A DNA stretch of 54,713 nt. Origin: Cohnella endophytica (GTDB lineage Bacteria > Bacillota > Bacilli > Paenibacillales > Paenibacillaceae). The translations under genes were made by a program, and so were the position numbers. The notes under the pieces were generated by a model. It ran no database searches. It was given only the letters and a program-made list of their open reading frames with translations, and was not told the DNA's origin. The stretch spans positions 1 through 54,713 of the forward strand of contig NZ_RBZM01000018.1 in NCBI RefSeq assembly GCF_003628305.1. The letters are read 5' to 3'. Of the stretch, positions 7,958-16,736 are shown in pieces (positions within the stretch are counted from its first letter, which is position 1; each line of letters starts with the position of its first letter).

Positions 7958-9019
7958 ATGAGTGTAAGCACAGGTAAAACAGCCCAAAAACGCGGGCAAA
8001 GAAAAAATAATTTAGACATACCTCAGCGGTTATTAGACCGCCTGACTCCTTCGGTCTTAGAAACGCCCCGCACTTCACACCAAGAAGCCGAGAAACCACG
8101 CAATGAGACTTTGACTTTGGATAAACTGTTTAACCGATATTATACCGCACGGCAAGCGGCAGGCGCGGCAGAGCGTACCTTAGAGGATTACAGGAAACAC
8201 ATGAACTGGTTTCGTCGTTTCTTAGCAAATGAGTACAGCGGTCTTGATAACTTTGTACCCAATCGTGATGTGATTCGCTTATGGATTTCATCAATGTTGA
8301 CGGTGCAGAAGTTGAAGCCTTCGACGATTAACATCAGATTGAGAACAGTCAAAGCAATGTTCAATTGGGCTATGAGCGAGGGAATTATTAAAGAGTCCCC
8401 GTTTGAAAATGTAGAATTGTTGAAAGTACCGGAAGAAGACTTTCAAGTGATTTCAAAGGCACAGGAACGAAAGCTGTTCAATTGCTGTGAACTGACTTCC
8501 TTTACTGGACTGCGCGATGCGCTGTTAATGTCCTTCCTGCTTGATACAGGGGTACGTATTGGTGAATGTATGAGGATTTTTGCAGAAGAAGTTGATTTGC
8601 AAAATCGTTCGGCATCTGTTCGTGCAGAATCAGCTAAAACTAGGAAGGCACGGACGGTATACTTCGGAGCAAGAACCCTAGAGCTATTGGTTATCTACCT
8701 TGCTTGGCATGAGATGAACGGACAAGCCCGAAACCTGTTTCTCAACGAGTATGGTCAACCGTTGGATAAGAATTGGGCGACAAGGTGCATCAGCTTCATT
8801 GGTAAAAGGGCAAGGATTTTAGGTGTTCGCATAAGTCCCCATACATTTCGCCATACGTTTGCGACTCGATATATAAAGGCAACAGGTGACCCGTTCTCAT
8901 TACGTCGATTGCTTGGGCATTCATCCATGGAGATGGTCAACCGTTACGTTAATCAAGATGTAGCCGATGTTCGTGAGCAATATGAGAAGTTTATGAGCGG
9001 AGGAACTGAACGGTGGTAG
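7958..9019 (+). CDS. Tyrosine recombinase (island integrase)
   Basis: 353 residues. Phage-type tyrosine recombinase that probably integrates and excises the island at tRNA-Ser. The ATG follows GGGAGGAACGAAAA. The N-terminal SAM-like core-binding domain spans about residues 50-140 (TLEDYRKHMNWFRRFL, KPSTINIRLRTVKAMFNWA). The catalytic domain holds Arg200 (TGVRIGE), HTFRHTFATRY (His-x-x-Arg), LGHSSMEMVNRY and nucleophile Tyr330. It lies 128 bases from the left attachment repeat, the usual place. A clean terminator follows. Confidence 0.95.
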   Translation: MSVSTGKTAQKRGQRKNNLDIPQRLLDRLTPSVLETPRTSHQEAEKPRNETLTLDKLFNRYYTARQAAGAAERTLEDYRKHMNWFRRFLANEYSGLDNFVPNRDVIRLWISSMLTVQKLKPSTINIRLRTVKAMFNWAMSEGIIKESPFENVELLKVPEEDFQVISKAQERKLFNCCELTSFTGLRDALLMSFLLDTGVRIGECMRIFAEEVDLQNRSASVRAESAKTRKARTVYFGARTLELLVIYLAWHEMNGQARNLFLNEYGQPLDKNWATRCISFIGKRARILGVRISPHTFRHTFATRYIKATGDPFSLRRLLGHSSMEMVNRYVNQDVADVREQYEKFMSGGTERW

Positions 9020-9050
9020 CGGCACGAACTGAAAACTAATGAGGAAAACT

Positions 9051-9077
9051 AAAGTCCGTTAAATCGGACTTTTTTTC
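9051..9077 (+). terminator. Terminator after the island integrase
   Basis: AAAGTCCG and CGGACTTT form a perfect stem around TTAAAT, followed by a run of T. Confidence 0.85.
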
Positions 9078-9205
9078 TTGTGATGAAAGTGGCTTTAGAG
9101 CAATATAGAGGAAATGAACTGTGTATGTCGAAAATCTATGCTGTTGGTTGAACGGGCAGAAGAGTTTAAGAAGAACCATGCCAATAGGAAATAAAGGAGA
9201 AAAAT

Positions 9206-9670
9206 ATGGACTTTATAAACCTTTGCTTAAATGAACTCGGTAAAATAACAAAAGGATATTACAGACGTAATTCCCTTTACTTCACATTGGATGAAATCAG
9301 ACATATTTCAACGATAATAAAACATCAAAAACGAATTGATTCATTAGCTATTACTCCCTTTCATATAACCAATAATTCAATTATGGAGGCTTATTGGCTT
9401 GCTTTGTCCGTTAAGATCGTAGATGTAGTTCAAGACAAAAATCTTGTTTTACTAAGTGAAGCAGGTAAAAAGAGTCTGGAAGAAATTGAAGAGAAATATA
9501 TTCATCAATGGGACAACACTTATTATGAAATTCTAAAAGACGATGTAAGTGGATTTATCGAATGTATAAATCGTTACGTTTCATATATGCAGAGCCAAGA
9601 AGCATTTTTAAGGGGAGAATACGATAATCCTAATGACAGCGAGCAGGGTATCTATTATGAACTTTGGTAA
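9206..9670 (+). CDS. Hypothetical protein
   Basis: 154 residues, acidic, no signal peptide or membrane segment. AAAGGAG seven bases before the ATG supports translation. I do not recognise a family. The sequence reads as mainly helical (FINLCLNELGKITKGYY, KSLEEIEEKYIHQWD) with a Glu-rich end (DNPNDSEQGIYYELW). It lies between the integrase terminator and a short membrane protein gene, with AT-rich codon use like the rest of the island. It could be an immunity or accessory protein, but nothing in the sequence shows that. Confidence 0.6.
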   Translation: MDFINLCLNELGKITKGYYRRNSLYFTLDEIRHISTIIKHQKRIDSLAITPFHITNNSIMEAYWLALSVKIVDVVQDKNLVLLSEAGKKSLEEIEEKYIHQWDNTYYEILKDDVSGFIECINRYVSYMQSQEAFLRGEYDNPNDSEQGIYYELW

Positions 9671-9845
9671 GCCATGTTGAGCTAACGGGCAATGATAGCG
9701 GAATCAAGCATGTCCATTGGCATAAAATGGGAAGTGAAGGAATTGGCATTTTAGACTGTCGAAGAAATCAGGAGACTCCAACGGGCGGTTGTCATTGTGA
9801 GAACGGGCAGAATGTTTAACACATAACAGTTAGGGGTCAGTAATA

Positions 9846-10100
9846 ATGATGAAGTGGATAACATTCTATTATGGTAAGCCCTGCGAGAATGATGGTTCAT
9901 TTAGAGCAAAATACTTTCGCTTTTGCTACTGGTTTATGGTTGTATTTTTCACATTCGGGCTAGTGTCCTCAATAGTAATGTGCTTCTTGAATGTATCAAT
10001 GTTACCAGCTACCATTATCTCCGCTTTGATACTTCCATTCTTCACAAGAATTGCGTATTCATTGCCTTTAATGATGAATGGACTAAGACGAGAAAAATAA
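9846..10100 (+). CDS. Small membrane protein, hypothetical
   Basis: 84 residues with two likely membrane helices: about residues 28-50 (FCYWFMVVFFTFGLVSSIVMCFL) and 52-72 (SMLPATIISALILPFFTRIA). A weak ribosome site, TTAGGGG, lies upstream, and a strong terminator follows directly. Family unknown. A second ATG follows the first, so the start may be one codon later. Confidence 0.5.
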   Translation: MMKWITFYYGKPCENDGSFRAKYFRFCYWFMVVFFTFGLVSSIVMCFLNVSMLPATIISALILPFFTRIAYSLPLMMNGLRREK

Positions 10101-10110
10101 TCTATTGAAA

Positions 10111-10153
10111 GTAGGGAAGGGGAGCCTATTGTTAGGCTCCCCTGCTTCTTTTG
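10111..10153 (+). terminator. Strong terminator after the small membrane protein gene
   Basis: GAAGGGGAGCCTA pairs with TAGGCTCCCC around TTGT, followed by TGCTTCTTTT. Confidence 0.85.
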
Positions 10154-10481
10154 GCTAACAAAATACCAAAATGAAGTGCTTGTTTTTCTCCTTCAAGTCA
10201 AAAATCCAGACTCAATAAAACTCAGATTCAATTGAGTGTTTAGAGTTCATTCTTTCGCTATGTTTCAAATCAAGTAATTTATATCATAAATTACTTTGTA
10301 AATTGGAACAGTGTGGTAAGATACTGGATGGGAAATTGATATAAAATAACCAGTTGGTGGCTTACATGTTGTGTGTTAAAAATTGATGGGTAGAGTAACT
10401 GAATGAACTAATAGAATAGTTGGAGTATATAACCGTAGCAATACGGCTCAACATACAATAAAAAGGTGGATAATTAAAATT
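10154..10481. other. AT-rich non-coding stretch with inverted repeats
   Basis: No gene is seen. It holds an 11+3+11 perfect inverted repeat at 10272-10296 and a looser one, ACTCAAT/ATTGAGT, around 10211-10239. The stretch lies just upstream of the lipase gene, so an operator or promoter function is plausible. Confidence 0.5.
10272..10296. repeat. Perfect inverted repeat (possible operator)
   Basis: AAGTAATTTAT, then ATC, then ATAAATTACTT: a perfect dyad with 11-base arms and no T tract after it. About 185 bases before the lipase start. It may be a protein-binding site; which protein is unknown. Confidence 0.5.
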
Positions 10482-11378
10482 ATGACACAAAGTGAAGAGT
10501 TACATGAAATATTAGATTCAGTTAGAAATGGTGAATGGAATACAAATGGATTTACTTTGAAGAAAGCATATATTACATCAATACTCTCACAAATGGCTTA
10601 TGAGCATATTCCTGAGTTTGAAAGAGCTGGGATTAATCGTTTGAAATTGGTTCCTTGTAGGGAGTACTGGGCAATAATTCAAGAAGAGAAACCATCGGAT
10701 TTACGTTTATTTATTCAAAGAAGTAATATGGGGAATGAAGGAATAAAAGTGGTGTTTATTATTGAGGAAGTGAATCTGATTTGTATTGGGATTCTGTGTT
10801 ATGGTGTTTTATTTGTAGTATTGAGAGGTACGCACCATATGTACAAAGATAATATGGTCAATTTAAGAGCGAGAAAAGTGAGACGATATTATAAACAAAA
10901 GTATCATTATGGATTTTATAGAGAGGTTTCAAAGATTTTCGGGAGATTCAAGGAAGAACTAACCAACATTGAGGATTCAGTAAGTAGAGTGATATATACT
11001 GGACATTCTCTTGGAGGAGCATTAGCCACTATTTTGTATTATGAAACATCTTCTTGGAGAAGTTATAGGTTTTCATTGGATTCTAGTAATAACTGTTATG
11101 TTTTCGGGATGCCTAGAATCGGGAATAGATACGCAACTGAATTTGAAGGAGAACACTATCACATACTAAATAAGTTGGATGTCATTCCAACTCTCCCACC
11201 GAAGTTTATGGGATATTCTAATGTACTTAAAGAGGTCTATTTAACAGGTACTAGCATTGATAGAATTTTAATTCGTGAAAAAATTGGCACAGTAACATGG
11301 TTGAAACAATTGAAAGGATTATCAGATCATCGAATAGGAGAATACAAACGTAGGTTAAAAAGATTATTGGATAGATAG
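10482..11378 (+). CDS. Class 3 lipase-like alpha/beta hydrolase
   Basis: 298 residues. AAGGTGG precedes the ATG. Lipase class 3 fold: the nucleophile elbow GHSLGGA holds Ser176, the Asp lies in NKLDVIPTLP (Asp233) and the His in SDHRIGEYKRRL (His283), so the catalytic triad appears complete. GTHHMYKDNMVNLRARK matches the region before the elbow in this family. There is no signal peptide, so the enzyme should act in the cytoplasm. An intracellular lipase inside an island rich in defence-type genes could act on the cell's own membrane as an effector, or be a metabolic passenger. No partner gene is adjacent. Family call sure, role open. Confidence 0.85.
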   Translation: MTQSEELHEILDSVRNGEWNTNGFTLKKAYITSILSQMAYEHIPEFERAGINRLKLVPCREYWAIIQEEKPSDLRLFIQRSNMGNEGIKVVFIIEEVNLICIGILCYGVLFVVLRGTHHMYKDNMVNLRARKVRRYYKQKYHYGFYREVSKIFGRFKEELTNIEDSVSRVIYTGHSLGGALATILYYETSSWRSYRFSLDSSNNCYVFGMPRIGNRYATEFEGEHYHILNKLDVIPTLPPKFMGYSNVLKEVYLTGTSIDRILIREKIGTVTWLKQLKGLSDHRIGEYKRRLKRLLDR

Positions 11379-11575
11379 AGGCTAAATAGCCGAAAATGCG
11401 ATGCTCCTGTGAAAGTTAGATTTGATTGGTGAGGTTATGCTAGGCAGTAGTGATTTCATTCAAAGTAACCATAGATTCAGAGATAGTTTGTATGTTCTTT
11501 GGTCGGCTAAAAGGCTTTTAAAGCTCTTTTAATTCTCTTATAGAGTTTAAATAGGTTTAAAAGGTTTAAATGAGC

Positions 11576-11610
11576 AGACCACTTCAAAAATCAAATGAAG
11601 TGGTCTTTTT
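11576..11610 (+). terminator. Terminator after the lipase gene
   Basis: AGACCACTTCA pairs with TGAAGTGGTCT around AAAATCAAA, followed by TTTTT. The 293-base gap between the lipase and the convergent primase-like gene holds nothing else obvious. Confidence 0.8.
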
Positions 11611-11671
11611 CATAAAGAAAATCAGTTTAATCATATTTTTTTATGTCTAAATACAACTCAGATTGATATAC

Positions 11672-13528
11672 TCATGCGCTTGTAACATGATATTCAGTTA
11701 GTTTTAGCAAGTCATGCTGGTACATGATAACGATAGGGTATCCGTTACCCATGATTCCCAATTTCTCTTTTAGTGATTTGTCGAGTCGCTTTCTACATAG
11801 GCAATACTTCTCAATGATTTCGCCTAGGCATCGTTTTAGTTGCTCTGTCTTGTATAGTTTTTGTCCTGAGAAGTATAGTTTTACATCCTCTAAGACAAAC
11901 TGCTCTGTTGTAAAGCCATACGTTTCAATTTGGTACAGCATTGTTTTTTCGAGTTTCAATGACACGATCTCATTTAACTCATTGATTTCTTTGTTCGCGT
12001 CTTGCGGAAAAACCCTATTGGCTTCTTCAAGTCCAAAATTTCGATAGATTCCCTCATAGCTGATGGATTTAAGTGTCATGCCATTATCAATGTACTTTTT
12101 GCATTTTAGATCAATCACGCTCAATAGATTGTATGAGTAGCTTGGAACACAATAGACAGAGTTGCGATACTTGTAATTGTGCCGATTCTGCCATTGAGCG
12201 AACTTATTCGATAATTCGGGTGGAACATTATCTTCATCGTACTTTAGAAAAAGTTCTAACAACACAAATAGCCCAATCCTTCTATTTGCTGAGTCAGGAG
12301 ACATGTTCAGCTGTTCTGCAATTGCTCGTACCGAATGATAGAACATAATTTCAGGGTTATCTCCTGATGGAAGATACTCTTTGATTAAGTCAAACAAAAT
12401 GTATATGTCATCTCGAAAAGGCTTAATCACCTTGAAAAAATGAGGATATAGCAGTTCAAGTTCCGAGGACATTAGCAATCGTTTGTTCGCGTCTAATGTT
12501 CGCTTCATTTGCTTTTGCAGTTCTGTCTCGATGAGTTCGATGTTGTATATAGACATTAAGAAGTTTTCTGCTTCAACATTACTGCATCTAAGCAAACGCT
12601 CCACGATCTGAATGATAGTCCCGCAGAATGGATAGCTTTCGCTGTGACACTTGTATAGGAAGTGTTCGCTACCCTGACTGCTCACGAAAATACTCGCGCT
12701 TGGGTTTGATTCATGGTGGAAAATATCGCAGAAGCTACTACTGGTTGTGATGCCTAAGAACTCACGTAAGTCCTGCCTTTTAAGGTAGTCATGGACTTCA
12801 TTCATGTTGTATAACGATACCTGTTGAGGTTGTAGTTTGTGGCGTAGAGAGTCAATATTTTGTTCTCGCATGTCATCAACGTTGTTTGCGTATTGATCTA
12901 TGACTGATGGTTGTTTCTTTGGCGATTCAAGGGAATGAACCGAAGGTGGTTTTCGAGCGGACATATTAGATACTAACTCTATGTCCGACCAAAAACCCTT
13001 TTTGGCGAGGACAGAATCAACTAGCACTCTGTTACTCATGTCGATTGTATAGACTTCTCGACCGCCATAAAAAAGCCTTACACCATCTCTGCAAGCAGAG
13101 TCAGCGTAAGGCAGTTGCGAGAACAGGTATTCCCAGATATGTTCGAAGTGTTTGTAGATGAGAACAGGCTTATCTAATGCGAAAACAATTCTAAATTTAT
13201 GTTTGCTTGGTGAATGTGAAAAGGATGTGTAGAGGAATGCCGCATTATCCTTGATGAAGGAATCAGATAAGGCTTCATCGAGTGACAAACCATCATCTAT
13301 GTCTAAGGCAATAATCTGCTGACTGTGCCAGTATTGCTTTTGTCTTTTCTGTACTCCATCAATCGACTTTAATGTTGCAGGAACAAACGTTTTGCCTTTC
13401 ACGAGTTCGCTTGCAAGTTCATCTATTGTAATATCTACTTCACAACGTGCAATTCGATTGCTAATCTTTCCAGCTTCTGCACCCTGTGGCTTGTAGGCGT
13501 ATGCTTGCTTATCGAGTAATAATTTCAT
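11672..13528 (-). CDS. Primase-like protein with CHC2-type zinc finger
   Basis: 618 residues, AAGGAG ten bases before the ATG. Residues about 60-200 resemble an archaeo-eukaryotic-type primase/VirE-N region: ALDIDDG (acidic pair), then LYTSFSHSPSKHKFRIVFALD and RDGVRLFYGG. A DnaG-like zinc finger follows at about 265-315: CDIFHHESNPSASIF, YKCHSESYPFCGTIIQIV, with Cys, His, Cys and Cys in the CHC2 order. The rest is helical and may bind DNA (AEQLNMSPDSANRRIGLFVLL reads like a helix-turn-helix). No helicase Walker motif is seen. The likely role is priming of island replication. The fusion order (primase core, then zinc finger) differs from DnaG, where the finger comes first. Family call is by motif only. 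Confidence 0.65.
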   Translation of the reverse strand: MKLLLDKQAYAYKPQGAEAGKISNRIARCEVDITIDELASELVKGKTFVPATLKSIDGVQKRQKQYWHSQQIIALDIDDGLSLDEALSDSFIKDNAAFLYTSFSHSPSKHKFRIVFALDKPVLIYKHFEHIWEYLFSQLPYADSACRDGVRLFYGGREVYTIDMSNRVLVDSVLAKKGFWSDIELVSNMSARKPPSVHSLESPKKQPSVIDQYANNVDDMREQNIDSLRHKLQPQQVSLYNMNEVHDYLKRQDLREFLGITTSSSFCDIFHHESNPSASIFVSSQGSEHFLYKCHSESYPFCGTIIQIVERLLRCSNVEAENFLMSIYNIELIETELQKQMKRTLDANKRLLMSSELELLYPHFFKVIKPFRDDIYILFDLIKEYLPSGDNPEIMFYHSVRAIAEQLNMSPDSANRRIGLFVLLELFLKYDEDNVPPELSNKFAQWQNRHNYKYRNSVYCVPSYSYNLLSVIDLKCKKYIDNGMTLKSISYEGIYRNFGLEEANRVFPQDANKEINELNEIVSLKLEKTMLYQIETYGFTTEQFVLEDVKLYFSGQKLYKTEQLKRCLGEIIEKYCLCRKRLDKSLKEKLGIMGNGYPIVIMYQHDLLKLTEYHVTSA

Positions 13529-13553
13529 ATAGAATCATCTCCTTGTAATGTGG

Positions 13554-13584
13554 AAAATCCCAATCAAAATTGATTGGGATTTTT
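13554..13584 (-). terminator. Hairpin between the two minus-strand genes
   Basis: AAAATCCCAATCA and TGATTGGGATTTT pair around AAAT, with T on both sides, so it can stop transcription from either strand. It probably ends the HNH-like gene before the primase-like gene. Confidence 0.75.
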
Positions 13585-13625
13585 CTTGTGAAAGGCTAAC
13601 ACTGGGGGTTACTTGTGTCCTTTGA

Positions 13626-14138
13626 TCATGCCTTCTTCGAGTTTTCGCCATAAGACAGCATTTGGATATTGCTTAACGTGTAGTGACCTCGTTCATCAAT
13701 TCGGTCTAAAGTTGGTCTCGTAGACAACTGCTTATCACTACCCAAATAAGTCGTACTTTGCTTGCTCCATTCATTCCAAAACTGTTCCTTTTCGCAAATC
13801 AGATCAGTCATCATCGCTACAACATCTGTCCAATCACAAGTTACGTTCACATAGTTCTTACTATATTTCCTTGATTTGATTGCTCTCTCGCAGGAACGAT
13901 AAAGCAAGTTAGCGAATTGAATCTCATCTTGTTGGATTATCTCAGATGCAAGAAGACGCTCCTCAACGATGCGATTGATTCTTCGATCATTAGTTTGGAT
14001 AGATTGCTTGGAACAACATGCTCTACAAACATGCCTACCTTTGCGAAAACGCTGTACTGGAATCAACTTGCCGCCGCTCTTACAACCTTCATTTACGCAT
14101 ACTTTTTCCCTGACACTACTAGCTTTCGTTTTTCTCAT
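13626..14138 (-). CDS. HNH-endonuclease-like zinc protein
   Basis: 170 residues from the ATG at 14138, chosen for AAAAGGA eight bases upstream; longer starts (14156, and a TTG at 14171) lack one. The N-terminus has a zinc-ribbon-like set: CVNEGC, then HVCRACC. The C-terminus reads RPTLDRIDERGHYTLSNIQMLSY, close to the DRID-G-Y-N-Q pattern found in many phage HNH-type nucleases. The classical His-Asn-His is incomplete to my eye. It may be a homing or packaging-type nuclease or a DNA-binding protein of the island. It is transcribed toward the primase-like gene with a hairpin between. Confidence 0.55.
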   Translation of the reverse strand: MRKTKASSVREKVCVNEGCKSGGKLIPVQRFRKGRHVCRACCSKQSIQTNDRRINRIVEERLLASEIIQQDEIQFANLLYRSCERAIKSRKYSKNYVNVTCDWTDVVAMMTDLICEKEQFWNEWSKQSTTYLGSDKQLSTRPTLDRIDERGHYTLSNIQMLSYGENSKKA

Positions 14139-14747
14139 GTAAATCATCCTTTTCATATTTTCTGATAACAAAGAAAAACACTCCGAGTTTTTGCCCCGAA
14201 GTGCTTCATTTCCCTAAGTGAAAAAAACCAAATAAATTCCACTGTTTTGGCAACAAATGGAATTATCAATAAAACATTGATATAATTGCGTGTTGTGTTC
14301 ATTGAGGTGTTTAAGTAGAGATGAGATGGCTAAGTTGATTGCGGAGGATTTGGGGTAACAAAGGGTATGGGTACAAAATACAAATAATGAGTACAAGGCA
14401 TGGAAAGAAAGCGGAAGTATAGAGTAGAAGCACGAAACAGGGGTAAAAAGCAAAAGCATTAAGCGATCTCTTTCGTATCGTCAAAAAGTTGATAGGGGTG
14501 TCAGGCTACAAGTGTTCTCAACACTGTCGTAGCATGAATAGCGTTTACGACTGTAAACCATCCCCTGCCTGCTCCCGTACTGAGTCGAGTTGGTTGCATG
14601 TCACACTGATGACACATGGATATTCTCTTCTCATAAATATTATTATCAGATGAATAATTGAGAAAACCGTTGACTATTCATCCGATAATACGATATGCTA
14701 ATTGTGTAAATTCATCTGATAATACATTGACAGAGTGGGTGACTGGG
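14139..14747. other. 609-base non-coding region between divergent island genes
   Basis: No convincing gene. It contains a hairpin around 14180-14210 (arms near CACTCCGAG and TTCGGGGC on opposite sides), a long stretch of unstructured sequence, and at the right end three copies of a TTCATCYGATAATA motif before the second recombinase. It could hold the island's control region or replication origin, given the primase-like gene nearby. Confidence 0.45.
14641..14726 (+). promoter_or_regulatory. Three-copy motif upstream of the second recombinase
   Basis: TTCATCTGATAATA occurs inverted at about 14641-14654 and direct at 14711-14724, and TTCATCCGATAATA occurs direct at 14678-14691. They lie 20-110 bases before the chosen start of the recombinase gene. 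Spaced repeated boxes suggest an operator for a regulator or for the recombinase itself. Confidence 0.55.
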
Positions 14748-15674
14748 ATGGCTGACTATATCGCGGAATTTCAGGCGTGGTTGCAGAATGAGGACAATGG
14801 TGAAAAGACAATTCGTTCTTATGGAAGTGAATTGCGGAAGTTCTTTCGCTGGTATGAGGAAACTGAGGGCAAAGGTTTTATTCCAACCGATATAACGCCG
14901 ATCATGCTAATGGATTACCGCTCTTACATAATGAATACGTTGGAGCAGAAACCAACTACCGTAAATAAGGCGATAGCAACACTGAAAACATTTTTCGGTT
15001 GGGCTGTCGAAGTCGAATACTTGAAAGTAAATCCTGCTGTAAAAGTAAAGATGAAACGTGTTCAGCAAAACACTTCCCCCAAATGGCTCACCGATCAGGA
15101 ACAGAATCGATTGCTATATGCAATTGAAGCTGAAAAGAATGAGATCAAGCAAACTAGGGATAAAGCCATTGTTGAAACAATGAGACTGGCTGGGCTTAGA
15201 GTGGAAGAAGTCAGCGATTTGAAGCTAGATCACGTTGATTTCAAACAAGAGTACATTACTGTTGTTGATGGTAAAGGTGGGAAGTATCGCACAGTGCCTA
15301 TGCACAACGATTTGAAGAAGGCGTTGAAGGCTTGGCTTGGTTTTAGAACTGAGAGTGATAAGGCATTGCATAGAGCAAGTACGTATTTGTTTGTCTCTGA
15401 GCGTTCAGGGCAGCTAACGACAAGAGCGATTGCGTTCATGCTGGATGTGTATTTGGAGCGATGTGGCTTGTTGGAGAGATCAGAACAGGGAGAGAAGCTG
15501 GGAGGTCAACATTCAGTCCACTCACTACGCCATACTTTCTGTAAGAGCCTTGTCAATGCTGGTGTACCTATTCAGAATGTCGCTAAGTTGGCAGGACATG
15601 ATTCGATACAAACGACATTGAGGTATGTAGAACCTTCACAACAGGATTTAAGGAAGGCGATACAATCTATATAA
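14748..15674 (+). CDS. Tyrosine recombinase, XerC/XerD-like (second in island)
   Basis: 308 residues from the ATG at 14748, the usual XerC-like start (MADYIAEFQAWLQ). A longer reading frame from 14658 would cover the repeated upstream motif and is less likely. The N-terminal core-binding domain has TIRSYGSELRKFFRWYE and TTVNKAIATLKTFFGWA. The catalytic residues are Arg151 (GLRVEEV), HSLRHTFCKSL (His-x-x-Arg), LAGHDSIQTTLRY and Tyr293. It is shorter than the left-end integrase and distinct in sequence. Being in the middle of the island, it may resolve replication products, act as an excision partner, or mark a second element nested inside the first. No second pair of attachment repeats was found by eye. 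Confidence 0.92.
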   Translation: MADYIAEFQAWLQNEDNGEKTIRSYGSELRKFFRWYEETEGKGFIPTDITPIMLMDYRSYIMNTLEQKPTTVNKAIATLKTFFGWAVEVEYLKVNPAVKVKMKRVQQNTSPKWLTDQEQNRLLYAIEAEKNEIKQTRDKAIVETMRLAGLRVEEVSDLKLDHVDFKQEYITVVDGKGGKYRTVPMHNDLKKALKAWLGFRTESDKALHRASTYLFVSERSGQLTTRAIAFMLDVYLERCGLLERSEQGEKLGGQHSVHSLRHTFCKSLVNAGVPIQNVAKLAGHDSIQTTLRYVEPSQQDLRKAIQSI

Positions 15675-15686
15675 GTTTAGGAAGAA

Positions 15687-15710
15687 AAGAGAAGGTCGCG
15701 ACCTTCTCTT
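15687..15710. terminator. Perfect palindrome between convergent genes
   Basis: AAGAGAAGGTCG and its exact reverse complement CGACCTTCTCTT adjoin with no loop between. It lies between the recombinase (plus) and the zinc-site protein (minus), so it is probably a bidirectional terminator, although the T run is poor. Confidence 0.55.
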
Positions 15711-15722
15711 ATGTTAAGAATA

Positions 15723-16586
15723 TTAGAATTTTTCATGTGCATTGTGCGCCGCCAACCCAAGCAAGTTCATACCATCAATAGTAAAGTCTTCGCCTTGAAA
15801 AATCTGAACTTCATATTGGGTTTTATCCTTGGATAAACGAACCTCGCCGATGCCAATGCAGATAGCTTCATTATATTTGCTCAAATATTTGTCGATATGA
15901 TGAAAAAGTCCTACAAAGTTCGGGCTATTCGCGCGAAAAGCTTCTTCAAACATTATTTTGACTTGTGTTTTCTTTCTGAAAATTGTGACAATAATTCTTC
16001 CCTCATCTTCAACTTGCCTTTCAAAGTATCCAGTTACACATCGGTGTTTGCCAATATCAGTTTCCTTTAACACATCGGCATCTCTCTTTAATACGGGACG
16101 ACTTCTATAAGTAACACCTGCTATTTCACCTTCATCAATTCCATCGACAGTAACAACGTTGATTTTTGGTCCCTTGTTATCTTTATCGGTTTTGGGACTC
16201 CTATTAATTCGCCACTCTCTTCTCTTGGCGCGGAGATTTTCAATTTGTTGTTCTGACATCCGCGCCAGTTCTAAGGCTTCTTTTAGAACCCTTCGCCGTT
16301 GATCGTCCTTCATTTCAACATTGATTTCCTCTGCACTTCTGCCGGCTTTAATACCTTGACGGACAAATTCATAGTCACAGCCACTTAAGTGATCTTCAAG
16401 TCTCCATGTTCTAAACTGAGCTGGCTTTGTCTGTACATATACAAGTTTTGCTTTGCAATTTTCTGTAGGGCAAAATAAGTGATATTTGAATTTGTTTCGG
16501 TACGATTCTTTGTCTATATCAGTCACATATACTGGCACACCTAAGTCATCATCATTTTCTCTGTAAACAGCGTTAGGAATCGACAT
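15723..16586 (-). CDS. Hypothetical protein with N-terminal zinc site
   Basis: 287 residues from the ATG at 16586, supported by GTGAGGTGG eight bases upstream. A longer frame starting at 16658 has no ribosome site. Residues about 35-75 carry CPTENCKAKLVYVQ, RTWRLEDHL and SGCDYE, that is Cys-x4-Cys, a His and a Cys, like the small zinc fingers of CoiA-type and related DNA-processing proteins. A charged helical linker follows (DDQRRRVLKEALELARM). The C-terminal half is beta-rich (RCVTGYFERQVEDEGRIIVTIF, YEVQIFQGEDF). I do not recognise a named family. It is divergent from the nuclease gene at 16737, with a shared 150-base promoter region, and could regulate or accompany the trio there. Confidence 0.6.
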   Translation of the reverse strand: MSIPNAVYRENDDDLGVPVYVTDIDKESYRNKFKYHLFCPTENCKAKLVYVQTKPAQFRTWRLEDHLSGCDYEFVRQGIKAGRSAEEINVEMKDDQRRRVLKEALELARMSEQQIENLRAKRREWRINRSPKTDKDNKGPKINVVTVDGIDEGEIAGVTYRSRPVLKRDADVLKETDIGKHRCVTGYFERQVEDEGRIIVTIFRKKTQVKIMFEEAFRANSPNFVGLFHHIDKYLSKYNEAICIGIGEVRLSKDKTQYEVQIFQGEDFTIDGMNLLGLAAHNAHEKF

Positions 16587-16736
16587 ATTGCCATCCACCT
16601 CACAGTTATTGGAAAGATGATACTTGTTACCTGTTTTATTGCAACTTACAAGGGACATTAGCCTATTACTTTGTTCCTATACCATCATACATTAAATGTC
16701 CTTTTTTAGCGACACATGGAAGAAAAGGCAAGCCGT

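Noticed and set aside
9923..10108. Alternative frame overlapping the small membrane protein gene
   Set aside because: It is in a different frame with no ribosome site, while the 9846 frame has clean membrane helices and ends just before a terminator.
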